A stretch of DNA of 64,000 nt, taken from an uncultured Paracoccaceae bacterium (GTDB lineage: Bacteria > Pseudomonadota > Alphaproteobacteria > Rhodobacterales > Rhodobacteraceae). This document shows, in pieces, positions 50,818 to 59,348 of the stretch (positions within the stretch are counted from its first letter, which is position 1; the number at the start of each line of letters is the position of its first letter). The position numbers were made by a program, and so were the translations under genes. The stretch spans positions 310,001 to 374,000 of the forward strand of contig CANMPK010000001.1 of the NCBI GenBank assembly GCA_947499725.1, read 5' to 3'. The notes beneath the pieces are model-generated. The model was given only the letters and a program-made list of their open reading frames with translations, ran no database searches and was not told the DNA's origin.

Positions 50818-51905
50818 TGTATGTTGCAGTAAAAGGCGGCGAACGCGCCATCGAAAACGCGCACGCATGGCTCGCCGAAGAACGCCGTGGCGATACAGAT
50901 GTGGCAGAGCTTTCTGTCGAACAAATCCGCGAGCAGCTTGGTCTTGCAGTCAACCGTGTCATGGCCGAAGGCTCGCTCTACGATCCGGATCTTGCGGCCT
51001 TGGCCATCAAACAAGCCCGCGGCGATCTAATCGAAGCGATCTTCCTCATCCGCGCCTACCGCACAACGTTGCCACGGTTCGGCGACAGCCTGCCAATGGA
51101 AACCGCCAATATGGCCTGCGATCGTCGGATCTCGGCCACTTACAAAGATCTCCCCGGCGGGCAAATCCTCGGCCCAACCTTTGATTACACGCACCGCCTG
51201 CTTGATTTCAAACTGGCTGCCGATGGCGAAACACCACAGGCCCCCGAGCGCGTAGCCACCCAAGAGCCGGTGCCTCATGTGACATCTTTCTTGAACCAAG
51301 AAGGCCTCATCGAAGAAGCGCCGCGCGAAGACACAACTCCGCCGGACCTCACACGTGAACCGCTCGAAATGCCAAGCCCACGCGCCCTGCGCCTTCAAGC
51401 GCTCAGCCGTGCGGATGAAGGGTTTACCCTGTCCATGGCCTATTCCACCCAGCGCGGCTATGCGCGTAACCACGCCTTTGTCGGCGAGTTGCGCATCGGC
51501 GCGGTGCCGGTCGAGATGGACATTCCAGAACTGGGCTTCGCGATCGAGATTGGCGAAGTCACCCTCACAGAATGCGAAACCGTGAACCAGTTCAAAGGCT
51601 CTAAATCCGAGCCACCGCAATTCACACGCGGCTACGGTCTGGTCTTTGGTCAAACCGAACGCAAAGCCATCTCTATGGCGCTTGTTGATCGGGCCCTGCG
51701 GTGGGAAGAACTCGGCGAAGACAACGTTGGCGCTCCGGCGCAAGACGCAGAATTCGTGCTGTATCACGCAGACAACATCCAAGCGACGGGCTTCCTAGAA
51801 CATATCAAACTGCCCCATTACGTCGATTTCCAAGCTGAGCTGGAACTGGTCCGCAAACTGCGCGCAGATGCAATGGCCGCCCAAATGCCGGAGGCCGCAG
51901 AATGA
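50817..51905 (+). CDS. phnI: C-P lyase nucleosidase subunit PhnI
   Basis: 362 residues. It begins MYVAVKGGERAIENAHAWLA, with RRISATYKDLPGGQILGPTF and DYTHRLLDFKL, then LSMAYSTQRGYARNHAFVGE and QFTRGYGLVFGQTERKAISM, all characteristic of PhnI. It displaces adenine from ATP with the phosphonate to give the ribose 5-triphosphate phosphonate, together with PhnG and PhnH. The stop overlaps the HAD gene by ATGA. Confidence 0.93.
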   Translation: MYVAVKGGERAIENAHAWLAEERRGDTDVAELSVEQIREQLGLAVNRVMAEGSLYDPDLAALAIKQARGDLIEAIFLIRAYRTTLPRFGDSLPMETANMACDRRISATYKDLPGGQILGPTFDYTHRLLDFKLAADGETPQAPERVATQEPVPHVTSFLNQEGLIEEAPREDTTPPDLTREPLEMPSPRALRLQALSRADEGFTLSMAYSTQRGYARNHAFVGELRIGAVPVEMDIPELGFAIEIGEVTLTECETVNQFKGSKSEPPQFTRGYGLVFGQTERKAISMALVDRALRWEELGEDNVGAPAQDAEFVLYHADNIQATGFLEHIKLPHYVDFQAELELVRKLRADAMAAQMPEAAE

Positions 51906-52504
51906 CGACGCCCTCAATTGTTGTCTTTGACATCGGCAATGTGCTGGTCGACTGGCAACCCAAACTGGCTTGGTCTGATGTGATGTCAGACGACGAAATC
52001 ACCGCCTTCATGGACCGGATCCAGTTCGATAAACTCAACTTCGCTTGCGATGCTGGGGCAAAATTCGGCGACGCCGCCAAAGACCTGCCCAACGCGCAAG
52101 ATGCGCAACATTTGGCAGATTATGTGCCGCGGTATACGCGCACCGTGCCCAACAAACTCACCGGCACGTGGGAGCTGCTTTACACGATGAAGCAAGCAGG
52201 CGTGCCAATCCACGCCATCACCAACTGGTCCGCGGAAACGTGGCCTGAGGGTCTGAAAGTGCACCCAGAGCTGGGCGAAGTGTTTGAAACGCTTGTGGTC
52301 TCAGGCGAGGTCGGCATGGTCAAGCCAAGCGTGCAAATCTATCGCCACTTCTGTGCGCAAGCGGGCGTGCATCCGCAAGACTGCGTGTTTATCGACGACA
52401 GCCTGCACAATGTTGTCGGCGCCAAAGCCGCAGGCATGGATGCCATTCATTTCACCGGCGCAGAGGCCTTGAAAGCCGCGCTGACAGAACGGGGGCTGCT
52501 ATGA
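51902..52504 (+). CDS. HAD-superfamily (class IA) phosphatase inside the phn operon
   Basis: 200 residues. HAD motif 1 is VVFDIGNVLVDW; the second acidic residue is replaced by Gly-Asn as in other IA members that read D-x-G-N-V-L. Motif 2 is in IHAITNWSAETW, motif 3 Lys in GMVKPSVQIY, and motif 4 FIDDSLHNV. It overlaps phnI and phnJ by ATGA on both sides, so it is made with the C-P lyase core. The operon has no phnP in this window; this enzyme may dephosphorylate a late ribose-phosphate intermediate. The true substrate is unknown. Confidence 0.85.
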   Translation: MTTPSIVVFDIGNVLVDWQPKLAWSDVMSDDEITAFMDRIQFDKLNFACDAGAKFGDAAKDLPNAQDAQHLADYVPRYTRTVPNKLTGTWELLYTMKQAGVPIHAITNWSAETWPEGLKVHPELGEVFETLVVSGEVGMVKPSVQIYRHFCAQAGVHPQDCVFIDDSLHNVVGAKAAGMDAIHFTGAEALKAALTERGLL

Positions 52505-53385
52505 ACGATCAAGCCTATAATTTCGCCTATCTTGACGAGCAAACCAAACGCATGATCCGCCGTGCCATCCTGAAAGGTTTGGCCATCCCTGGGTATCAGG
52601 TGCCATTCGCATCGCGTGAAATGCCGATGCCATACGGCTGGGGCACCGGCGGCGTGCAGGTCTCTGCAGCGGTTCTTACGCCAGAAGATCGCTTTAAGGT
52701 CATCGACCAAGGCGCAGACGATACAACCAACGCTGTCTCGATCCGCAGCTTTTTCCAGCGCACGGCAGGTGTTGATGCAACCACCGACACAGCGGAAGCG
52801 AGCGTGATCCAAACCCGCCACCGCATCCCTGAAGAAGCGCTGCGCGAAGATCAAATCTTGGTTTACCAAGTGCCGATCCCAGAGCCGCTGCGTTTCCTAG
52901 AGCCTCGCGAAAGCGAAACCCGCAAGATGCACAGCCTCGAAGAATACGGGCTCATGCATGTGAAGCTTTACGAAGATATCGCCAAACACGGCCATATCGC
53001 CACGTCCTATGCTTATCCGGTGAAGGTCGAAGGTCGCTATGTGATGGACCCTTCACCCATTCCGAAATTCGACAATCCGAAACTGGGCAACAACGCAGCC
53101 GTGCAGCTCTTTGGGGCAGGGCGCGAGCAACGTATCTACGCGCTGCCACCCTATACCGATGTGATCTCGCTTGATTTCGAAGACCACCCGTTCGAGGCCT
53201 CTAAAGCCGATCACGCCTGTGATCTGTGCGGCTCCACCCATTCCTATCTGGACGAGGTCATCACCGATGACAAAGGCGGCCGCATGTTCGTCTGTTCAGA
53301 CACCGACTATTGCGAAAAGCGACAAGCCGAAGGTCACACAGGCCGCCGGTCTGACGCAACTCAGCTACAGGAGGTGGGTCAATGA
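52501..53385 (+). CDS. phnJ: C-P lyase radical-SAM subunit PhnJ
   Basis: 294 residues. The family sequence is clear: YNFAYLDEQTKRMIRRAILK, KGLAIPGYQVPFASREMPMP-Y-G-W-G, and the Fe-S Cys set in DHACDLCGSTHSY and FVCSDTDYCEKRQ (four Cys, about residues 240-275). PhnJ cleaves the C-P bond of the ribose-linked phosphonate by radical chemistry, releasing an alkane. Overlaps the HAD gene and phnK by ATGA. Confidence 0.95.
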   Translation: MNDQAYNFAYLDEQTKRMIRRAILKGLAIPGYQVPFASREMPMPYGWGTGGVQVSAAVLTPEDRFKVIDQGADDTTNAVSIRSFFQRTAGVDATTDTAEASVIQTRHRIPEEALREDQILVYQVPIPEPLRFLEPRESETRKMHSLEEYGLMHVKLYEDIAKHGHIATSYAYPVKVEGRYVMDPSPIPKFDNPKLGNNAAVQLFGAGREQRIYALPPYTDVISLDFEDHPFEASKADHACDLCGSTHSYLDEVITDDKGGRMFVCSDTDYCEKRQAEGHTGRRSDATQLQEVGQ

Positions 53386-54152
53386 CACCGCTACTGTCCG
53401 TCAAAGACATCCGCAAAACCTATGGCAGCCACATTGGCTGTACCGATGTCAGCTTTGATCTCTACCCAGGCGAGGTCATGGGCATCGTTGGAGAAAGTGG
53501 TTCAGGTAAATCCACATTGCTGTCCTGCCTCGCAGGCCACCTTGAACCAGACCAAGGCGCAGTGAACTTCGACACCCGTGATCGCGGCTTGATCGACACC
53601 GTGCAAATGTCCGAGCCAGAGCGCCGCATGCTCAGCCGCACGGATTGGGCCTTTGTCCATCAACACGCCCGCGACGGTCTGCGCATGGGCGTCAGCGCCG
53701 GCGGCAACGTGGGCGAGCGCCTCATGGCCGTCGGAGATCGTCATTACGGCGACATACGCAGCAAAGCCGTGGATTGGCTAGAGCGCGTTGAAATCTCCGA
53801 AACCCGCGTCGATGATCGCCCAAGCACCTTTTCTGGCGGGATGCAGCAACGCCTGCAAATCGCGCGTAACTTGGTCACCGGTCCTCGTCTTGTGTTTATG
53901 GATGAACCCACAGGTGGTTTGGATGTGTCCGTTCAAGCGCGCTTGCTCGATCTGCTGCGCGGCCTTGTGCGCGACATGGGGCTGTCTGCGATCATCGTCA
54001 CCCACGATCTGGCAGTTGTTCGGCTTCTGGCCGACCGCTTGATGGTCATGAAATCTGGCCGCGTCGTGGAAACAGGCCTGACCGATCAGGTGCTGGACGA
54101 TCCGCAACACGAATATTCACAACTTCTCGTCAGCTCGGTTTTGCAGGTGTAA
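53382..54152 (+). CDS. phnK: C-P lyase ABC-type subunit PhnK
   Basis: 256 residues. Walker A is GESGSGKST, the signature FSGGMQQRLQIARN, Walker B LVFMDEPTGGLDVSVQ and the H-switch VTHDLAVV. The insertion FVHQHARDGLRMGVSAGGN is typical of PhnK. It docks on the PhnGHIJ core rather than acting in transport. PhnL follows after two bases. Confidence 0.92.
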   Translation: MTPLLSVKDIRKTYGSHIGCTDVSFDLYPGEVMGIVGESGSGKSTLLSCLAGHLEPDQGAVNFDTRDRGLIDTVQMSEPERRMLSRTDWAFVHQHARDGLRMGVSAGGNVGERLMAVGDRHYGDIRSKAVDWLERVEISETRVDDRPSTFSGGMQQRLQIARNLVTGPRLVFMDEPTGGLDVSVQARLLDLLRGLVRDMGLSAIIVTHDLAVVRLLADRLMVMKSGRVVETGLTDQVLDDPQHEYSQLLVSSVLQV

Positions 54153-54154
54153 CC

Positions 54155-54835
54155 ATGATCGAACTTCAAAACGTCTCCAAAACTTTCACGCTGCACAACC
54201 AAGGCAGCGCTGTGATCAACGTGATGTCAGATGTGTCGCTTTCTATAAAAGCAGGCGAATGCGTCGCGCTCACCGGTGCCTCTGGCGCAGGGAAATCCAC
54301 GCTGATGCGCATGATCTACGGCAACTACAGCACGCAAGCAGGCAAGTTGTTGGTCAACGGCGTCGATGTCGCCAGCGCCGAGCCGCGCGAGGTGATCACC
54401 CTGCGCCGCGAAACCTTGGGCTATGTCAGCCAGTTCCTGCGCGTCGTGCCGCGCGTGCCAACATTAGAAGTGGTCTGCGAGCCGCTTTTGATGATCGGCC
54501 AATCCCGCGACACCGCCGAAGCCCGCGCCAAAGAGCTGCTCACCCAGCTCAATATCCCAGAACGTCTTTGGGGCCTGTCGCCAACGACCTTCTCAGGCGG
54601 CGAGCAACAGCGCGTTAACATCGCACGCGGCTTTGTACATACCTATCCGGCCATGCTGCTGGATGAACCAACCGCCAGCTTGGACGCCCGCAACCGAGCG
54701 GTCGTGCTATCTTTGATCCAAGAAGCCAAAGCCCGCGGCGCAGCCATTGTGGGCATCTTCCACGACGAAGAAGCCCGCAGCGCCGTTTGCGATCGCGAAA
54801 TTGACGTCACCACTTTCTCTCCGGTGGCGGCATGA
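54155..54835 (+). CDS. phnL: C-P lyase ABC-type subunit PhnL
   Basis: 226 residues. Walker A is GASGAGKST, the signature FSGGEQQRVNIARGF, Walker B AMLLDEPTASLDARN and GIFHDEE takes the H-switch place. LGYVSQFLRVVPRVPTLEVV is a PhnL hallmark. Together with PhnK it forms the ATPase pair on the core complex. The stop overlaps phnN by ATGA. Confidence 0.92.
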   Translation: MIELQNVSKTFTLHNQGSAVINVMSDVSLSIKAGECVALTGASGAGKSTLMRMIYGNYSTQAGKLLVNGVDVASAEPREVITLRRETLGYVSQFLRVVPRVPTLEVVCEPLLMIGQSRDTAEARAKELLTQLNIPERLWGLSPTTFSGGEQQRVNIARGFVHTYPAMLLDEPTASLDARNRAVVLSLIQEAKARGAAIVGIFHDEEARSAVCDREIDVTTFSPVAA

Positions 54836-55404
54836 GCAGCCCGCGTCAGACCGGCCGCTTGATTGCCGTGGTTGGCCCCTCTGGGGTTGGCAAAGACAGC
54901 GTCATGGACGGTCTGCGCGCGGCCTGTCAAAACCTGCGCATCGTGCGCCGTACCATCACCCGCGAAGCTGGGCTTGGCGGCGAAGACTATGAGGCCGTCA
55001 GCGACGCGGACTTTACGCAAATGGCACAAGACAATGCCTTCTGCGTGCATTGGCCCGCGCACGGTCTGCACTATGGCATTCCAGCGGACGTTCTGACCGA
55101 TACAGAAAAAGGCATCTCTTGCATCGCCAATTTCTCTCGCAGCGCCCTCAGTGAGGCGGATCAGGTTTTTGACGATCTGGTTGTGCTGAACCTAACAGCC
55201 GATCCTGAAACCTTAGCGGCACGTCTCGCAGGCCGAGGCCGCGAAAGCGCGGAAGATATCGCCAAACGCCTCGCACAAGCGGGCAAGCCTTTGCCGGAAG
55301 GATTGAACGTAGTGACCATCGCAAATGATGGCGCCTTAGATAAAACCATCCACCGCGCCATTCAGGCCCTCGGCCTGACCGCCAAAGTGCCAAGTGAGGC
55401 TTAG
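54832..55404 (+). CDS. phnN: Ribose 1,5-bisphosphate phosphokinase PhnN
   Basis: 190 residues. The P-loop is GPSGVGKDSVMDGL, then RRTITREAGLGGEDYEAVSD and FCVHWPAHGLHYGIPAD, the guanylate-kinase-like pattern of PhnN. It makes PRPP from ribose 1,5-bisphosphate at the end of the C-P lyase route. Last gene of the coupled phnG-phnN run; about 110 bases separate it from phnM. Confidence 0.92.
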   Translation: MSSPRQTGRLIAVVGPSGVGKDSVMDGLRAACQNLRIVRRTITREAGLGGEDYEAVSDADFTQMAQDNAFCVHWPAHGLHYGIPADVLTDTEKGISCIANFSRSALSEADQVFDDLVVLNLTADPETLAARLAGRGRESAEDIAKRLAQAGKPLPEGLNVVTIANDGALDKTIHRAIQALGLTAKVPSEA

Positions 55405-55423
55405 AAGATGCGGCGCGCAGCTT

Positions 55424-55441
55424 CACATAAGCGTCACGTAA
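55424..55441 (+). promoter_or_regulatory. Candidate Pho-type box upstream of phnM
   Basis: CACATAA, four bases, CACGTAA: two 7-base half-sites in the same 11-base rhythm as the element before phnC, sharing the xxxxTAA core. It lies 75 bases before the phnM ATG. A 30-codon frame at 55408-55500 covers it but is probably chance. Confidence 0.35.
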
Positions 55442-55515
55442 ACCTGCCATACGGCGCAAACCCTTTTGATGCTTTGGTGCAGACCAATACCTTTACTTAA
55501 AGAACGGTGAACCAG

Positions 55516-56700
55516 ATGAACTCTCCCTTCAATCCTGACAGCCTACAGGGCGAACTGGCCGCAACTCCGATCTGTCTCGCCAACGCCACGCTGGTGCTGG
55601 CAGACCGTACAATGACCGGCCACATCACACTGGCTGATGGCAAGATCGCAGATATCTCCGAAGGCGATGCCCTCCCAGCCGGAGCGATTGATTGCCAAGG
55701 CGATGTCATCATGCCGGGCCTGATCGAACTGCACACCGACAACCTAGAACGCCACCTAGAGCCAAGGCCACAGGTCGACTGGCCACACCTGCCAGCGCTG
55801 ATCGCCCATGATCAGGAATTGGCCTCCACTGGAATCACCACAGTGTTCGATGCACTGCGGGTCGGGTCGATCCACACCGAAAAAGCCGGCTACGACGAAT
55901 ATGCACGCGATGTGGCCAATGAACTGCTGTCAGCACGCGAGCAAGGCTATTTCAAGATCAGCCATTTCATTCACTTGCGTGCGGAAATCTGTTCAGAAAC
56001 GCTGCTCAGCGAAATCGGCAAATTCACCCCAGAAGACCGCGTCGGCATCGTTAGCCTGATGGACCACACCCCGGGCCAACGCCAATTCCGCGACCTTACT
56101 GCGCTCAAGGTCTATATGACCAAAAAGCGCAACTTCTCGGACACAGAGTTTGACGCCCATGTGGCAAACCTTCTGTCCCTGCGCGAACAATTTGGCGACC
56201 AACACGAAATTGGCGCTGTCAAAGAAGCCAACCGCCTCGGCGCCGTTTTGGCCAGCCACGATGATACAACACGCGGGCAGGTGGAAACCTCCAAAGCCAA
56301 CGGCGTTACTTTCGCAGAGTTCCCAACCACAATCGAAGCCGCACAGGCCTGTCGTGACAATGGCATCGCCGCCATGATGGGCGCGCCAAACCTGATCCGC
56401 GGAGGCTCGCATTCCGGCAACGTTGCCGCCAAAGACCTGGCAGAGCATAACCTGCTCGACATCATCAGCTCGGATTACGTGCCCGCAGCCTTGCTCTTGT
56501 CTGCGTTCAAATTGGCCAAACAATGGGATGATCTGCCTCGCGCTGTCGCCACCGTTACGGCCAACCCAGCCAAGTCTGTTGGATTGACAGATCGCGGCAC
56601 GCTTACCGTTGGGTCACGCGCAGATGTACTGCGAGTGAATCACACAAAATCCGTGCCGGTGCTGCGCGGGGTTTGGTCCCAAGGGCAAAGAGTCGCCTAA
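55516..56700 (+). CDS. phnM: Phosphonate ribose triphosphate diphosphatase PhnM
   Basis: About 394 residues from the ATG at 55516 (a GTG at 55507 is in frame). Amidohydrolase pattern: GLIELHTDNLERHLEPRP (metal-binding His and Asp in family order), LMDHTPGQRQFRDL, and VLASHDDTTRGQVETSK with metal His/Asp. NLIRGGSHSGNVAA and SDYVPAALLLSAFKL close the barrel. It removes pyrophosphate from the ribose 5-triphosphate phosphonate before PhnJ acts. It is followed by a strong terminator. Confidence 0.93.
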   Translation: MNSPFNPDSLQGELAATPICLANATLVLADRTMTGHITLADGKIADISEGDALPAGAIDCQGDVIMPGLIELHTDNLERHLEPRPQVDWPHLPALIAHDQELASTGITTVFDALRVGSIHTEKAGYDEYARDVANELLSAREQGYFKISHFIHLRAEICSETLLSEIGKFTPEDRVGIVSLMDHTPGQRQFRDLTALKVYMTKKRNFSDTEFDAHVANLLSLREQFGDQHEIGAVKEANRLGAVLASHDDTTRGQVETSKANGVTFAEFPTTIEAAQACRDNGIAAMMGAPNLIRGGSHSGNVAAKDLAEHNLLDIISSDYVPAALLLSAFKLAKQWDDLPRAVATVTANPAKSVGLTDRGTLTVGSRADVLRVNHTKSVPVLRGVWSQGQRVA

Positions 56701-56739
56701 GATTTAGTCACCCAAAACGCAAAAAAGCTATAAAAATAA

Positions 56740-56770
56740 GGGCTGCATCGCAATGATGCCGCCCTTTTTT
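56740..56770 (+). terminator. Rho-independent terminator of the phn genes
   Basis: GGGC-T-GCATC pairs with GATGC-C-GCCC (one internal mismatch), followed by six T. It lies 40 bases behind the phnM stop. Confidence 0.88.
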
Positions 56771-56870
56771 GTTTTTCAAAATTCCACTGTTGACAATTTT
56801 GCTCGAGTTTATGATTAAAACAGTCAGAATTTAAATCCGATTAAATCAATCGGAAAACTAGGGACGCATC

Positions 56871-58274
56871 ATGCTGAAATCCACATTCAAATGCACAACA
56901 CTGGTCGCTGCCGGTCTGTTCGCTGCAACAACTGTTTCCGCTGCTGACGTTTACGGCCCATATCCGGTCACCGTAAAAGGCTACGAAGGCGATAAAACAG
57001 ATTCCGTATCTTACTCCGGTCAGATCGCACGTCACGTCCTGCACGACAGCCTGAAAGCGCTGGCAAGCAAGGGCAATGGCGAAAACGCGGCAGAGCTGGA
57101 AGCGCAAATGCTGTCCTACTTCAACGGTTCTGACGAAGATCTGCCAATCATCGCGCCAGTCTCCAAAGACGGCTTCCCAGTGAAGCAAGAGACAGTGAAC
57201 GCGATCTCTTCCGGCAAAAACATCTCCGGCAAGTTCTACAACGGCCTAATGCCAGCATGGCCAGGCGCACAGTCTGGTAAAGACGTTGTTCTGAGCATGA
57301 TCTCCAAAGCGGCAGCTTCCGAAGGCGGCTACGACGCAGAGAACGGCTACGACTGGGGTCAGCTGATCTCCAAATACACCATGGGCGCCATGATGTATAA
57401 CCAGTCCGTCGACAACTACCTCGACGAAAAGCTGGACGCAGACCAAAAACCAAACGACGCGCCATACTCTGAAGGTGCGGCCTACACAGGTAAAGAACAC
57501 GTTTGGGACGAAGGCTTCGGCTACTGGGGTGCCCCAGCGCACGCTCTGTCTCTGACACCAGCACAAGCCTATGCGGTTGCAAAGCAATCCGATCTGGCAG
57601 CGGCTGACGCAAACGGCGACGGCGTGGTTGATCTGAAATCCGAATATGTGTTCGGCCCAGCATACTACGCAGCAGGCGCGGATAACTCCGGTACAAAAAC
57701 AACAACTTACCTGCCAGACATCATGCGGGCATTCGTCAGCGGCCGTGAACTGATCACATCCGCAGGCGGCGAAGCCCTGACAGATGCACAGCGCTCCGAG
57801 CTGAAAGCTTACGCAGCAACCATCGAATCCAACTGGGAAAAAGTTCTGGCGGAAGCAACTTTCAAATATGCCGGTTCTGTCTATGCAGACATCGCAGCTC
57901 TGGAAGAAGCGGAAGGCGAAGACAAAGCCAAAGCATACCGCAACTACGTAAAGCACTGGGGCGAGCTGAAAGGCTTCGCAATGGCGCTGCAGACAGGTCG
58001 CAACAACTTGGGTGAAACAGCGGTAGAGCTGAACAACCTGATCGGCTTTGGCCCAGTAACACTGGACAACTCCTATGTGACTGGCATCGACGCAGACGGC
58101 AACTTCGAGCGTAAGCGCCGCGCGACTTGGTCCGAGTACCAACTGTCCATGCTGCAAGTTCAAGCGCTGCTGGCAGACAAAATCGGTGTTGCAGCCCGTG
58201 CAAACGACAAAACATCTGCGCTGACAGATCTGGCTGACAAGCTGGGCGCAATCAGCAACGCTGAAACAGACTAA
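56871..58274 (+). CDS. DUF4856-family secreted protein
   Basis: 467 residues with a signal peptide ending near VSAAD (about residue 25). The family marks are VSYSGQIARHVLHDSLKAL near the start, GKEHVWDEGFGYWGAPAHAL (H-x-W-D-E-x-F-G-Y) in the middle and FVSGRELITSAGGEAL later. An EF-hand-like DANGDGVVDLKSEY (about 243-256) could bind calcium. DUF4856 proteins are often predicted lipoproteins or imelysin-like iron-linked proteins of unknown function; no lipobox is seen here. Very uniform codon use suggests strong expression. Confidence 0.75.
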   Translation: MLKSTFKCTTLVAAGLFAATTVSAADVYGPYPVTVKGYEGDKTDSVSYSGQIARHVLHDSLKALASKGNGENAAELEAQMLSYFNGSDEDLPIIAPVSKDGFPVKQETVNAISSGKNISGKFYNGLMPAWPGAQSGKDVVLSMISKAAASEGGYDAENGYDWGQLISKYTMGAMMYNQSVDNYLDEKLDADQKPNDAPYSEGAAYTGKEHVWDEGFGYWGAPAHALSLTPAQAYAVAKQSDLAAADANGDGVVDLKSEYVFGPAYYAAGADNSGTKTTTYLPDIMRAFVSGRELITSAGGEALTDAQRSELKAYAATIESNWEKVLAEATFKYAGSVYADIAALEEAEGEDKAKAYRNYVKHWGELKGFAMALQTGRNNLGETAVELNNLIGFGPVTLDNSYVTGIDADGNFERKRRATWSEYQLSMLQVQALLADKIGVAARANDKTSALTDLADKLGAISNAETD

Positions 58275-58346
58275 GTTTCACAGCAGACTTAAAGATCGGG
58301 CAGCGCTATTAAGGCGCTGCCCAAACGCGTTTAAGGCCCGAGACCC

Positions 58347-59348
58347 ATGGAAGCACTCGACCAACTGATCAGCCTGTTCTCAGACTTCGCCAACCCGAAG
58401 AAACGCATCTTCGTGGGCTATCTGGGCCTGTCTTTGCTGATTGCTTTTGGTTGGCTTCTGGTGATCAAACGCCAAAACCTGCGCGACGCCCTGCGCCATC
58501 TCTTTGACAAACGGGTGTTTTTCTCCAAATCCTCCATCGCGGACTACAAGATCTTCGTGATCAACGGGCTGATCTCTGTGCTGATCGCGCCGTATCTGCT
58601 CACGCAAATTGCTGTCGCCACCGCACTTTTCTTTGCGCTGCACAAACAAAGCCTCTTTGCTGCGGGCGTTTGGGACGACACCAGCAAACCCATCGTCATC
58701 GCGCTGTTTTCGCTTTGCATGTTTGTGGTGGATGATCTCACCAAATACCTGCTGCACCGCTGGATGCACCGCTGGCCGCTGCTCTGGGCGATCCACAAGG
58801 TGCATCATTCCGCAGAAACGCTCACGCCCATCACCGTCTACCGCGTGCACCCGCTAGAAGGGCTGGTCTACGGGCTGCGCGGCGCGCTAGCGCAGGGCGT
58901 TGTCATGTCCACTTTCATCTTCCTATTCGGCGACACGGTGGACCTGTACACCATCGTCGGCGTCAACGTGCTGGTCTTCCTGTTCCACGTCACTGGCTCC
59001 AACCTGCGCCATTCCCATATCAGCATCCAATATTGGCCGTGGCTCGAGCATATCTTCATCTCGCCCGCCCAACACCAATTACACCACTCGATTGCCGAAG
59101 AGCATTTCGACAAAAACTTCGGTGCCGCACTGGCGGTCTGGGATTGGCTCTTTGGCTCGCTGCATATCTCTGAAGACAACCGCAAACTCACCTTCGGCCT
59201 TGGCCCTAAAGAAATGTCCAGCTTCAAACTGGCCGACATCTATTGGCGGCCATTCTCGGATATGGGCAAGTATTTCAAACGCCGCGCCAAGCGTATCAAG
59301 GCGCGGCTTGCGCCATCCGCCGCTAAATCGAGCCAGCCTCGACCATAA
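58347..59348 (+). CDS. Sterol desaturase/fatty acid hydroxylase family membrane protein
   Basis: 333 residues with membrane segments near 20-40, 70-95, 112-135 and 185-215. The di-iron His clusters are complete: LLHRWMHRWP, HKVHHSAE, LRHSHI and HQLHHS. Such enzymes hydroxylate or desaturate lipids at the membrane. The C-terminus is basic. The last 26 bases overlap the end of the SDR gene on the opposite strand. Confidence 0.88.
   Translation: MEALDQLISLFSDFANPKKRIFVGYLGLSLLIAFGWLLVIKRQNLRDALRHLFDKRVFFSKSSIADYKIFVINGLISVLIAPYLLTQIAVATALFFALHKQSLFAAGVWDDTSKPIVIALFSLCMFVVDDLTKYLLHRWMHRWPLLWAIHKVHHSAETLTPITVYRVHPLEGLVYGLRGALAQGVVMSTFIFLFGDTVDLYTIVGVNVLVFLFHVTGSNLRHSHISIQYWPWLEHIFISPAQHQLHHSIAEEHFDKNFGAALAVWDWLFGSLHISEDNRKLTFGLGPKEMSSFKLADIYWRPFSDMGKYFKRRAKRIKARLAPSAAKSSQPRP

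Noticed and set aside
55408-55500. 30-codon frame before phnM
   Set aside because: No ribosome site and it covers a candidate regulatory box; probably chance, though a leader peptide cannot be ruled out.
57246-58163. 305-codon open frame antisense to the DUF4856 gene
   Set aside because: Cys/Phe/Val-rich shadow of a uniformly biased gene; no start signal.
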